This document shows positions 16,419 through 24,696 of a stretch of 64,000 bases of DNA, in pieces. Below the pieces are notes generated by a model, which was given only the letters and a program-made list of their open reading frames with translations, did not search any database and was not told where the DNA came from. Both the position numbers and the translations under genes were made by a program. The stretch comes from Streptomyces sp. NBC_00306 (GTDB lineage: Bacteria; Actinomycetota; Actinomycetes; Streptomycetales; Streptomycetaceae): the NCBI RefSeq assembly GCF_036169555.1, contig NZ_CP108032.1, forward strand, positions 4,216,001 through 4,280,000. Reading direction: 5' to 3'. The stretch's first letter is position 1; each line of letters begins with the position of its first letter.

Positions 16419-18342
16419 CCTCCCCGCGGGCCGGGCCGGCGCACCGGCGTACGGCCCCGGGCTCTCACCCCCGTACGACGACGAGGCATGGCACACCGCG
16501 TTCGCCGCCCTCGCCGAGGCCACCGACGGCGCGGTCGCCGTGAACCGCGGCTGGGACCTCGCGTTCGAGCGCGAACGCCTCGACGCGGCCGCCGACCGGG
16601 GCCGCTCCCATCTCTCCGTCCGGGTGCACGGGGACGAGGTGCTCGTCGGCCCGCTGTGGATGCCCGGCAGCGATGCCGGATGCGCGGGCTGTGCCGAGGT
16701 GCGTGACCGCACCATTCTCGAACACCCCCTCGTGGGGGACCTCACCCATGCCACCGCGGCCCCGTCCCCGAGCGCGCCGCTGCTGCCCGAACTGCTCCGG
16801 GCGACCCTGGAGCATCTGGCACAGCGGCCGCTGGGGCCCGGCGAGCTGTACGCCGTCTCGCCGCGCGGTCTGCGCCGGCACCGCATCGCCCGCAGTTTCC
16901 ACTGCCCGGTGTGCGGCCCGACGGAGGCCGAACTGGACGGCACGGCCGTGCCGTTGCCGCTCGCGCTGCGCGCCCGGCCCGCCTCGTCCGGCGACCCCAC
17001 CCGCTCGGCGCACAGCCGGCTCGTGGAGCGCGGGCTGCTGCGCGACCGGCTCGTCGACGACCGCTACGGGCCGGTCCGCGCGATCCTGCGCGAGTCCCAC
17101 GCCCCGTTCGCGATGAGCATGGCGGTGGTGCCCGACGCCCCGGCCATGGGCCACGGCCGCGCGCAGACCTTCGCCGAGACCGAGCCCGTCGCCGTCCTGG
17201 AGGGGTACGAACGCCTCGGTGGTTTCCCGTACGACATTCCGGTTCTCACGGGTCGTGCGTACACGGAGATCGCCGATCACGCCGTGGACCCCGCAACGCT
17301 CGGTCAGTACACGGCGGAGCAGCTCGCGCACCCCACCTCGCGGGTGACGCCGTCGGACGAACACACGCCGATGGACTGGGTGTGGGGTCACGACCTGGCG
17401 GACGGCAGAGCCCTGCTCGTTCCCGCCGACCACGCCTTCTACCAGTACGAGTACGCGTTCCGCCGGGACCGGCGGGCCGCGCGCGAGGTCGGTCCGACGG
17501 AGCGCAAGCACTACTTCTACGAGTCCTCCAGCGGCTGCGCCGTCGGCGCCGGGCTCGAAGAGGCCGCGCTGCACTCGCTGTTCGAGCTGGCGGAGCGCGA
17601 CGCGTTCCTCACCTCCTGGTACCGGGCGGCGCCCCTGCCGTACATCCCGGAGGCGTCGATCACCGACCAGACCAGCCGCGGAATGATCGAACTGATCAGG
17701 GCGCGCGGATTCGACGTGCATCTGCTGGTCGCCACCCAGGACATCGCGCTGCCCGTGGTCTGGGTGCTCGCGGTGAACCGGCTGAACCCCTTCCCCGCGA
17801 CGTTCTCGTCCGCCGGGTCCGGCGCCGACCCGCAGTCCGCGATCCGGGGAGCCCTGCGCGAGGTGGCCCAGCTCGTCACCAACCCGGTGGACTGGACCCG
17901 CGAGCAGGTGGAACCGATGGTCGATGACCCATGGCTGGTCCAGGAGTTGGAGGACCACGTCCGGTTCTCCTCGCTGCCCGAGACGGCCGCCCGTGCCACG
18001 GCGGCCCTCGGCGGCACCCGGGTCACGCTGGACGAGGCTTTCCCCGACTGGCCTCGGCGTCTGGCGGAGGCGTCCGGCGGCGATGTCCGCGGAGCGCTGG
18101 AGTTCGTCCGGAGCCTGTTCGCGGACGCCGGTCTCGACAGGATCGTCCTCGTCGACCAGACCAGCCGCGAGCACGCCGACGCCGGTATCTCGGTCGCGCG
18201 TGCCGTCGTGCCGGGCATTCTGCCGATGTGCTTCGGCCATGCCCAGCAGCGCCTCGCGGGGCTGCCCCGGCTGGAGGCCGCCCTGCGCGGCACCGGCCAG
18301 GAGCACCGGGCGATTCCCTACGACCCCCACCCGTTCCCGTGA
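16408..18342 (+). CDS. YcaO cyclodehydratase (LazE-like)
   Basis: Protein of 644 residues; ATG at 16408 with CAGGAG upstream. The N-terminal 200 residues hold two CxxC pairs (C92/C95, C166/C169), a zinc site typical of TOMM cyclodehydratases. The C-terminal YcaO domain includes YESSSGCAVGAGLEEAALHS, LFELAERDAFLTSW, PATFSSAGSGADPQSAIRGA and ends PHPFP, the proline-rich C-terminus of azoline-forming YcaOs. It converts Cys (and some Ser/Thr) into azolines with ATP. Being coupled to the ThiF-like gene on one side and the dehydrogenase gene on the other (GTGA overlap), it sits in a complete azole-forming set. Confidence 0.93.
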   Translation: MRTDLPAGRAGAPAYGPGLSPPYDDEAWHTAFAALAEATDGAVAVNRGWDLAFERERLDAAADRGRSHLSVRVHGDEVLVGPLWMPGSDAGCAGCAEVRDRTILEHPLVGDLTHATAAPSPSAPLLPELLRATLEHLAQRPLGPGELYAVSPRGLRRHRIARSFHCPVCGPTEAELDGTAVPLPLALRARPASSGDPTRSAHSRLVERGLLRDRLVDDRYGPVRAILRESHAPFAMSMAVVPDAPAMGHGRAQTFAETEPVAVLEGYERLGGFPYDIPVLTGRAYTEIADHAVDPATLGQYTAEQLAHPTSRVTPSDEHTPMDWVWGHDLADGRALLVPADHAFYQYEYAFRRDRRAAREVGPTERKHYFYESSSGCAVGAGLEEAALHSLFELAERDAFLTSWYRAAPLPYIPEASITDQTSRGMIELIRARGFDVHLLVATQDIALPVVWVLAVNRLNPFPATFSSAGSGADPQSAIRGALREVAQLVTNPVDWTREQVEPMVDDPWLVQELEDHVRFSSLPETAARATAALGGTRVTLDEAFPDWPRRLAEASGGDVRGALEFVRSLFADAGLDRIVLVDQTSREHADAGISVARAVVPGILPMCFGHAQQRLAGLPRLEAALRGTGQEHRAIPYDPHPFP

Positions 18343-19973
18343 CGGCCCCGGTCGCCGAGGCCGCTTCGGCAGCGCAGGGTCCGGTGGCGGGAGAAGCCGC
18401 GCCGGTGCGGCGCTCGCCCGTCGATCTGCCCGGCCCCGAAGGGGACAACAGCATCGCGCGCGAACCGCTCTGGTACGCGTACGGCGCCGGCGACGACCGG
18501 CCCGAGCCGCCGTGCTGGACCTGGGACGCCACCCCGCCGCCGGACACCCACGTCGCGCCCGCGCCCCCGACGGGTGCGGGCGCCCGCACCACCCTGCCGC
18601 TCGGCACCGCCGGGCTCCTGGAGCGGATGCCGTTCCCCCGGGTCCCCTCCACCCGTCCGGTCCCGTGCGGGCCGCCCGCCCTCGCGGTGCCGGACGCCGA
18701 ACGGCCCGGCCGGGCCCTGGTCACCGCCTTCGGCCCACAGCGGCGTGAGCCGGAGAACCCGTACAACGACCACCGGACCTACGCCTCGCCCCGCTGCCTG
18801 TTCCCGGTGCACGCCTTCGTGGACGGGGGCGGCGGCGACCCGTGGCGGCTGCTGGAACCGGATCTGCACGCCCTGACCGGGGCGCCGGACCCCGGGGAGA
18901 TCCGGCGGATCGCGCTGACCGGCCGCTATACGGCGATCCCGGCGGCCTACCAGTGGTTCCGCGGCTCGCTGGTCGCCATCGAACTGGGCATCGTGCTACG
19001 GGCGCTGGGCATCGGGCTGGAGCTCTTCGGGGTGCCCGCCAGGCTGCGGCTGCCCGACGCCGACGCGCATGCGCTGATCGGCGAACTCGGGCCGGAACGT
19101 GCCTGGGAGTGGTCGCTGCCCTTCGTGCTCGACCTCGGCGACTCGGCCCCGGCGGCCCCCGTGGCCCGTACGCCCGGCGATCCCGTAGTCACCACTCCCC
19201 GGACGGCCGGCGGCCCGGACCTCGTACCCGGTGGCATCGGCGCGGGCGACCCCGCGTTCGCCGACCTGGTGCGTGTCAACCGGAGCCAGACGTACGGCGG
19301 TTCACCCGTGCCGATGACCACCGCCGTGCCCGCGGGCCTACCGTCCTCCGGACGGACGCCGACCTGGGCCGAGCTGCTGTGGAGCCGCCACTCGGGACGG
19401 ATGCCGCGCGGACTGCACGGCATGAGCGGCCGGCCCGCCCGGCTGCCCGCCGAGGCCCTGCACACCGCCATGAGCTGGCTGGCCGTCCCGCCGCCGGGCC
19501 CCGAACTCGCCGCCGCCTTCGACGCGGTGAAGGTCACCGCCGTCGTGCAGGGCATCGACGGGTACGACGACGGCGTCCACCGCATCGAGGACGGCACGGC
19601 CCGCCTGGTGCGCGCCGACACCTCGGCGCCCGGAGTGCTGGAGGAGAACTACGGATACGGGGTCTCCCCCGTCAACGGCTGCCGCATCCGGCACGCCCCG
19701 ATGACCGTCTTCTTCTCGATCCGGCCCCGGGAGCTGTTCGCCCGGCTCGGCTCCGCCGGCTGGGGCGCCGCCCAGCACGCCTGCGGCTGGGCGGTCCACG
19801 GACTGTGTCTGTCCGCGGCCGCGTCGGGCCTGTTCGCACGCCCCGTCAGGGCGTTCAAGGAGATACCCACGCAACGCGTCATCGGCCTCGACGAGGACGA
19901 GGCGATCGTCCTGTCGGCGGTCGTGGGGGTCCCTCAGGACACCGGTGGCGCGCTGCTCGACCTCAGAGTCTGA
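18339..19973 (+). CDS. Second nitroreductase-fold (SagB/TbtE-like) dehydrogenase
   Basis: Protein of 544 residues; GTG start overlaps the YcaO stop. It is a divergent SagB-type protein: an N-terminal half with an incomplete nitroreductase repeat (NPYNDHRTYASPRCLFPVHA, YTAIPAAYQWFRGSLVAIEL) and a C-terminal half with LLWSRHSGRMPRGLHG, a Gly/Tyr segment (YGYGVSPVNGCRIRHAP) and FARPVRAFKEIPTQRVIGLD. Thiopeptide loci encode such proteins to oxidise thiazolines. It is less canonical than the 7929 protein, and FMN binding should not be assumed. It ends 26 bases before the elimination gene. Confidence 0.82.
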   Translation: MTAPVAEAASAAQGPVAGEAAPVRRSPVDLPGPEGDNSIAREPLWYAYGAGDDRPEPPCWTWDATPPPDTHVAPAPPTGAGARTTLPLGTAGLLERMPFPRVPSTRPVPCGPPALAVPDAERPGRALVTAFGPQRREPENPYNDHRTYASPRCLFPVHAFVDGGGGDPWRLLEPDLHALTGAPDPGEIRRIALTGRYTAIPAAYQWFRGSLVAIELGIVLRALGIGLELFGVPARLRLPDADAHALIGELGPERAWEWSLPFVLDLGDSAPAAPVARTPGDPVVTTPRTAGGPDLVPGGIGAGDPAFADLVRVNRSQTYGGSPVPMTTAVPAGLPSSGRTPTWAELLWSRHSGRMPRGLHGMSGRPARLPAEALHTAMSWLAVPPPGPELAAAFDAVKVTAVVQGIDGYDDGVHRIEDGTARLVRADTSAPGVLEENYGYGVSPVNGCRIRHAPMTVFFSIRPRELFARLGSAGWGAAQHACGWAVHGLCLSAAASGLFARPVRAFKEIPTQRVIGLDEDEAIVLSAVVGVPQDTGGALLDLRV

Positions 19974-19999
19974 CGGCTCGGAGCGCGAAGGAGCGACAC

Positions 20000-20962
20000 A
20001 TGACGCAGCGGGACACGACCGGGCACACCACCCCGCCCGGCGGGACCACGGACTGGAACGCGTGGCACCTGCACCTCGCCACCACGGCACGATCGGCCCA
20101 CGACCGGGTACTGACCGAGGTCGTGGGCCCGGTGGTGCGCGAACTGGCCCCGGACAGACCCTGGTTCTTCATGCGGTACTGGCAGTCCGGACCGCACGTC
20201 CGGCTGCGGATCGGCGACCTCGACCCCCGGACGTACGACCGGGTCGAGCAGGCCCTCACCGAGCGGCTGGCCGTAGCCGGCCGGCTCACCGACGGCGAGG
20301 AGCCGCTGGACGCGGACGCCTACCGGCTCGGCGCGGGCCGGCTGGCCGCGGCGGGCGAGACGGGCGACAACCGTTTCGTGCGGGAGCTGCGGGAGCCGGG
20401 CGTCCACCGGGCCGTCTACGAGCCGGAGACCGAGCGCTACGGCGGCGCGGCCCTGATGCCCGCCACCGAGCGGCTCTTCCGGCTCGCCAGTGAGCTCGTC
20501 CTCGGATTCGTCCCCCGCATCTCCACCGACGGACACCGCGCGATGCTCGCCCTGCGCGGCACGATGGCCGCGGCAGGCGCCCTCGGCGATCCGGCGGAGC
20601 GCTCGTACTACTACGCGCACGGCCTGGGCGCGTGGCGCGCCTGGGCGACCGAGGCCGGCTACCCGGACGACCTGCTCGACCGGATCACCACCATCGACCG
20701 GGACGGCTCCGCCAAGGACGCCTACCCGGCGGGCCACGGCCCCTTCGCCGGCTGGCACACGGCGCTGGTGTCCCTGAAGGAGCTGATCGAGGAGAAGTCA
20801 TCGACCCACCCGGGCATGATCCTCTTCTCACACGCCCACATGCTCCACAACCGGCTCGGCCTGAGCCTGCTGGACGAACTGCGCACCTACGCCTGGCTCG
20901 CGCATGTCTTCCCCCTCCCCGAGGGTGCGCACGGCCCCGGGGAGCTGACGCGGACCGCCTGA
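20000..20962 (+). CDS. LanB elimination-domain protein (thiopeptide-type)
   Basis: Protein of 320 residues; ATG at 20000 with GAAGGAG upstream. It is a stand-alone LanB C-terminal domain: WFFMRYWQSGPHVRLRI near residues 54-70, RYGGAALMPATERLFRLASE and SHAHMLHNRLGLSLLDELRT. It should remove glutamate from glutamylated Ser/Thr to give Dha/Dhb, finishing the reaction begun by the 12154 protein. In lactazole this domain is fused to the dehydrogenase; here the two are separate adjacent genes. It is the last gene of the enzyme operon and is followed by a terminator. Confidence 0.92.
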   Translation: MTQRDTTGHTTPPGGTTDWNAWHLHLATTARSAHDRVLTEVVGPVVRELAPDRPWFFMRYWQSGPHVRLRIGDLDPRTYDRVEQALTERLAVAGRLTDGEEPLDADAYRLGAGRLAAAGETGDNRFVRELREPGVHRAVYEPETERYGGAALMPATERLFRLASELVLGFVPRISTDGHRAMLALRGTMAAAGALGDPAERSYYYAHGLGAWRAWATEAGYPDDLLDRITTIDRDGSAKDAYPAGHGPFAGWHTALVSLKELIEEKSSTHPGMILFSHAHMLHNRLGLSLLDELRTYAWLAHVFPLPEGAHGPGELTRTA

Positions 20963-20980
20963 CCCCCCGCGGGACGACAG

Positions 20981-21010
20981 GGCCCGGCCGGATCCCCCTC
21001 CGGCCGGGCC
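20981..21010. terminator. Terminator of the thiopeptide enzyme operon
   Basis: Perfect 12-bp stem (GGCCCGGCCGGA with its complement) around a 6-base loop, 18 bases after the elimination-gene stop, followed by TTCT. Confidence 0.8.
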
Positions 21011-21020
21011 TTCTCGTGCG

Positions 21021-21136
21021 CCCACGGGCCTTTCCTCGCCCACGTCCCTTGCCGCCCACGTCCCTTGCCGCCCACGTCCCTTGCCGCCCACGTCCCTTTC
21101 CTCGCCCACGTCCCTTTCCGCCTACGTCCCTTTCCG
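21021..21136. repeat. Seven-unit tandem repeat between convergent operons
   Basis: Seven head-to-tail units of 16 or 18 bases with consensus CCCACGTCCCTTKCCG; units 1 and 5 carry an extra TC. Units 2-4 are identical. The array lies between two terminators in the convergent gap between the elimination gene and the ABC permease gene. Reading frames through it are artefacts. It has no spacers, so it is not a CRISPR array. Confidence 0.9.
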
Positions 21137-21180
21137 CGCGGCTTCCGCGGGCTCGCGAGCACTGGGCGCCGACGCACCGA

Positions 21181-21205
21181 GGGGGGCCTCCCCGGGAGGC
21201 CCCCC
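21181..21205. terminator. Terminator of the ABC transporter operon
   Basis: Inverted repeat of two 12-base arms (GGGGGGCCTCCC and complement) with almost no spacer, 34 bases beyond the permease stop on the minus strand. Together with the hairpin at 20981 it frames the tandem repeat. Confidence 0.7.
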
Positions 21206-21238
21206 TTGTCGTGAGCGGTGCGGTGTCGCGCGGATTCC

Positions 21239-22054
21239 TCACTCCGGCCGCGGGTCCCAGCGGAAGCGGCGCACGGCGATCAGGGCGCCGATGACACCCC
21301 AGGCCGCCAGGACGGCGAGTTCCTTCCACTGGTAGCCGGCGTCGTTGGCGAACGGCGCCAGCATGGCGTCGTTGAACGGCTTCACCGGCAGCAGACCCGC
21401 GATCGTGTTCAACACGTCGGCGTGGATCGGAAAGTAGCTGCCGGAGATGAAGACCAGCGGGAACTGGATGAACTGCACGACGGCCGGGGCCGCCTCCGAG
21501 TTCCTGATGAGCGAGGCGACGCCCACCCCCAGGGCGCAGAAGCTCGCCGCACCCAGCACCAGCGTCAGCACGACGGGCCCCCAGGCGGAGGGCAGCGTCA
21601 CCCCGTACAGCGAGCCGATGCCCATGACCAGGGCGACGTCGACGACGCTGACCACCACACAGTGGACCAGCAGCCCGGCGAAGTAGATCCAGGCGGGCAG
21701 CGGGGTGGCGTGCAGCCGCTTGAGGATGCCCTGCTGGCGGCGCATCGCCAGCACGATCGCCAGCTGGCCGTAACAGGCGCCGAGCACCGACACCGCGGCG
21801 ATCGTGGGCGTGTAGTACTGCATGCCCGTGAGGCCGAAGAAGAAGGTCTCGCCGCTGCCGCCGCTGAAGACGGCACCGAAGATCCCGATGATGACGATCG
21901 GCAGGACGAAGGTGAAGACCATCGACTGCGGGTTGCGCCAGAACGACAGCTGCTCGAAGCGGATCTGGTGGACGAGCAGGGACAGTTGGCCATGTCCGCC
22001 GCGGACCGCGGGACGGTCGGCGCGCGTGGCCGTGGTCGGGGTCAGGGTGGTCAT
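21239..22054 (-). CDS. ABC-2 type transporter permease
   Basis: Protein of 271 residues with six hydrophobic spans (for example MVFTFVLPIVIIGIFGAVF, WIYFAGLLVHCVVVSVVDVA, VVLTLVLGAASFCALGVGVA). It matches the ABC-2 drug-export permease family; PVKPFNDAMLAPF is typical of its C-terminal part. The ATG overlaps the ATPase stop. With the ATPase it should form an exporter for the mature peptide and may give self-resistance. It faces the enzyme operon. Confidence 0.9.
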   Translation of the reverse strand: MTTLTPTTATRADRPAVRGGHGQLSLLVHQIRFEQLSFWRNPQSMVFTFVLPIVIIGIFGAVFSGGSGETFFFGLTGMQYYTPTIAAVSVLGACYGQLAIVLAMRRQQGILKRLHATPLPAWIYFAGLLVHCVVVSVVDVALVMGIGSLYGVTLPSAWGPVVLTLVLGAASFCALGVGVASLIRNSEAAPAVVQFIQFPLVFISGSYFPIHADVLNTIAGLLPVKPFNDAMLAPFANDAGYQWKELAVLAAWGVIGALIAVRRFRWDPRPE

Positions 22055-23025
22055 GAGCGGCTCCGCCTCGGTCGGCGCGGCCCTCGGCCCGAGGACGGCG
22101 AGGGTGCTTCCTTGTCTGTGAGGTCCGCGTAATCACGCGTGAGGTCCAGGTAGACGTCCTCCAGCGTCGGCTGCACCACGCTGAGGCGCTCCAGCGGAGT
22201 GCCACGGCGCAGCGCCCAGTCGGTGAGCTTGTGCAGGGCCGCGGTCGGCTCCTCGGCCTCCGCCGTCACCAGACCGTCCTCCACCGCCGTGACGGTGAGC
22301 GGGATGTCGGACGCCACGGCGCCGCGCGGCAGCGCGAAGCTGATGCGGGCCAGCGCGCTGTCCCGGCCGCCGAGGGTCTCCGGTGTGCCGGTGGCGACGA
22401 TCTCACCGCCGGCGATGACGACGACCGAGTCGGCGAGCGCCTGGGCCTCGTCCATGTAGTGGGTGGTCAGCACGATCGTGGTGCCGGCGTCCCGGAGATT
22501 GCGCACCACGTCCCAGGCACCGCGGCGGGCGCCCGGGTCGAAACCGGTGGTGGGCTCGTCCAGGAACAGCAGCTGCGGGTCACCGATGACGCCCAACGCC
22601 AGGTCCAGACGCCGCTTCTGCCCTCCTGAGAGGTCCTTCACCTTCGCGCCGCGCTTCTCCTGAAGACCGACGAGGTCGATCACCTCGTCCACGCCGCGCG
22701 GCGCCGGGTAGTAGCCGGCGTTGCGCGCGATGGTCTCCCGTACCGACAGATACGGCTCGACGGCGATGTCCTGGAGCACGAGACCGATCCGGCCGCGCAG
22801 CCACTTGCCGTCCGCCTTCTTCCCCGGGTCGCGCCCGAGCACCTCGACCCGGCCGCCGTCGCGTTCACGGAAGCCCTCGAGTATCTCCAGTGTGGTGGTC
22901 TTGCCCGCGCCGTTCGGACCCAGCAGGGCGAAGATCTCGCCCTCCGAGACGGTGAAGTCCACACCGCGTACGGCCTCGTGGTCTCCGTAGCGCTTACGCA
23001 GGCCCTCCACGGCCACCGCGGTCAC
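22051..23025 (-). CDS. ABC transporter ATP-binding protein
   Basis: Protein of 324 residues; GTG start at 23025 with GGAGGG upstream. Walker A GPNGAGKTTT, signature DLSGGQKRRLDLALG, Walker B LLFLDEPTTGFDP and switch TTHYMDEA are intact. The C-terminal extension after residue 220 is typical of drug-export ATPases of the DrrA/CcmA type. It pairs with the adjacent permease. It is divergent from the FAD monooxygenase gene and shares a 280-base promoter region containing the candidate operator at 23155. Confidence 0.95.
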   Translation of the reverse strand: MTAVAVEGLRKRYGDHEAVRGVDFTVSEGEIFALLGPNGAGKTTTLEILEGFRERDGGRVEVLGRDPGKKADGKWLRGRIGLVLQDIAVEPYLSVRETIARNAGYYPAPRGVDEVIDLVGLQEKRGAKVKDLSGGQKRRLDLALGVIGDPQLLFLDEPTTGFDPGARRGAWDVVRNLRDAGTTIVLTTHYMDEAQALADSVVVIAGGEIVATGTPETLGGRDSALARISFALPRGAVASDIPLTVTAVEDGLVTAEAEEPTAALHKLTDWALRRGTPLERLSVVQPTLEDVYLDLTRDYADLTDKEAPSPSSGRGPRRPRRSRS

Positions 23026-23154
23026 CGCGGTCCCTCCGGTTCCTTCACTGTCTTTCCTCCCGGCGTAGTGGGTCGCCCGTGGACAGAACTCCGGGGCGCA
23101 CTCAGGACGTTAGGACCGGGCCGCGGGCTTCCAGGAGGGCGCGGAGGGGAGCCG

Positions 23155-23170
23155 GTGACGGACGTCATGG
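23155..23170. promoter_or_regulatory. Candidate operator, second copy
   Basis: GTGACGGACGTCATGG, 14/16 identical to the site at 7807-7822 and again containing TGAC-N4-GTCA; GACAGTTGTC lies just downstream. Located between the divergent ABC ATPase and monooxygenase genes. Confidence 0.35.
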
Positions 23171-23304
23171 AACCGGCGACAGTTGTCAGGGGAGGGCGTG
23201 ACCCGCGTTGCCGCCGGGGTGGCGGCCGCACATTCTCGTGGGGCGGGGCCGGTGCGACAGCCGCTCCGCCGACAGGTGCGGCGACGCGGAAGGCGGTCAC
23301 AGAC

Positions 23305-24513
23305 GTGCAGTTCGGGGAAGTGGACGAAGTGGAACGGCCGCGGATCACCGTGGTCGGCGCGGGCATCGGGGGCCTGGCACTCGCCGGCGCGCTGTCCGCG
23401 AACGGCACACCGTACGAGATCTTCGAGCAGACCCGGCAGCTGGCCGAGGTCGGGGCGGGCGTCCAGCTCTCCCCGAACGCGATCCGCCCCCTGGTCCGCC
23501 TCGGTCTCGAACCCGCGCTGCGCAAGCACGCGGTACGCATCGAGGCGATGGAGGTACGCGGCTGGACCGGCCGCCCCATCGCCCGCACCCCGCTCGGCGG
23601 GGACTGCGAGCGCATGTTCGGCGCGCCCTATCTGACCATCCACCGGGCGCATCTCCACGAGGCCCTGCTCTCCCTGGTGGACGGCGACAGCCTCCACCTG
23701 GGACGTCGGCTGCGCGCCGCACAGGAGACTTCGGAGGGAGCACGGCTCACCTTCGACGACGGCACCGTCCGCCCGGCTGATGTCGTCGTCGGCGCGGACG
23801 GAATCCACTCGACGGTCCGCGAGACGTTCCACCGCGACGCCCCGGTCTTCGCCGGCCTCGGCATCTACCGCGGTCTCGTCCCGGTGGACCGTCTGCCCGC
23901 CGAGGCCCGCGAGTCGCTGGTACGTCTGTGGCTCGGCCCGGGCGGACACTTCGTCTGCTACCCGGTCTCCTCGGGCGAGTACATCAGCTACGCGGCGACC
24001 GTGCCGATGACCGAGGCACCGGCCGAGTCCTGGTCGGCGCCGGGGAACCCGGACGACCTGACACGGGCCTTCGGGACGTGGAACGGCCTGGTCGGCGACA
24101 TCGTCCGGGCCGTGGAGAGCACCCACCAGTGGGCGCTGCACGACCGGCCTCCGCTGCGCACCTGGTCCAGCAGCCACATCACGCTGCTCGGTGACGCGGC
24201 GCACCCGATGCTGCCGTTCATGGCGCAGGGCGCGAACCAGGCGATCGAGGACGCGATGGACCTGGCGGCCTGCCTCGCCGACGACTCCGGCACACCGGTC
24301 GCCTCCCGGCTCGCGCACTACGAGTCGCTGCGCATCCCGCGCACCGCGGAGATCCAGCGCGGCTCCCGCGGCAACGCCGGAGTCCTGCATCTGCCCGACG
24401 GCCCGGCCCAGCGCCGCCGCGACGCACGGATGGCGGTCCATGCGGCCCTGCACGACCGGGCGACGCTGTACGCGCACGAGACCGGTCGCAGTGTCGTGCC
24501 GACGGGGGTGTGA
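23305..24513 (+). CDS. FAD-dependent aromatic monooxygenase (salicylate / 3-hydroxybenzoate hydroxylase family)
   Basis: Protein of about 402 residues from a GTG at 23305 (GTGs at 23320 and 23329 are also possible). FAD motifs: ITVVGAGIGGLALAGAL at the N-terminus, VVGADGIHSTVR in the middle and LLGDAAHPMLPFMAQGANQA in the C-terminal half. Family members hydroxylate, sometimes with decarboxylation, aromatic acids such as salicylate and 3-hydroxybenzoate. A 3-amino-4-hydroxybenzoate-derived substrate would fit the neighbourhood, but this is inference. The gene ends at a terminator that I take as the right border of the cluster. Confidence 0.87.
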   Translation: MQFGEVDEVERPRITVVGAGIGGLALAGALSANGTPYEIFEQTRQLAEVGAGVQLSPNAIRPLVRLGLEPALRKHAVRIEAMEVRGWTGRPIARTPLGGDCERMFGAPYLTIHRAHLHEALLSLVDGDSLHLGRRLRAAQETSEGARLTFDDGTVRPADVVVGADGIHSTVRETFHRDAPVFAGLGIYRGLVPVDRLPAEARESLVRLWLGPGGHFVCYPVSSGEYISYAATVPMTEAPAESWSAPGNPDDLTRAFGTWNGLVGDIVRAVESTHQWALHDRPPLRTWSSSHITLLGDAAHPMLPFMAQGANQAIEDAMDLAACLADDSGTPVASRLAHYESLRIPRTAEIQRGSRGNAGVLHLPDGPAQRRRDARMAVHAALHDRATLYAHETGRSVVPTGV

Positions 24514-24532
24514 CAGGGCGGTGGACGGCAAC

Positions 24533-24559
24533 GAGCCCCGGGCCGGCGGCCCGGGGCTC
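24533..24559. terminator. Terminator after the monooxygenase gene
   Basis: 12-bp perfect stem (GAGCCCCGGGCC and complement) with a 3-base loop, 19 bases after the stop codon. Confidence 0.75.
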
Positions 24560-24696
24560 TGTGCTGAGGTCGGACATGCTCGGGCGTGACCGGGACGTCG
24601 GGTCCGGAGTGTGAGGCCGACGGCATCGGAGTACGTGAACCGCGCGCCGGGTCCTGCGCATCAGGTCCTGCGCGTTCGGCCCCCGCACATCAACTG

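Noticed and set aside
21021..21136. CRISPR array
   Set aside because: Repeats are directly adjacent with no spacers and no cas genes are present.
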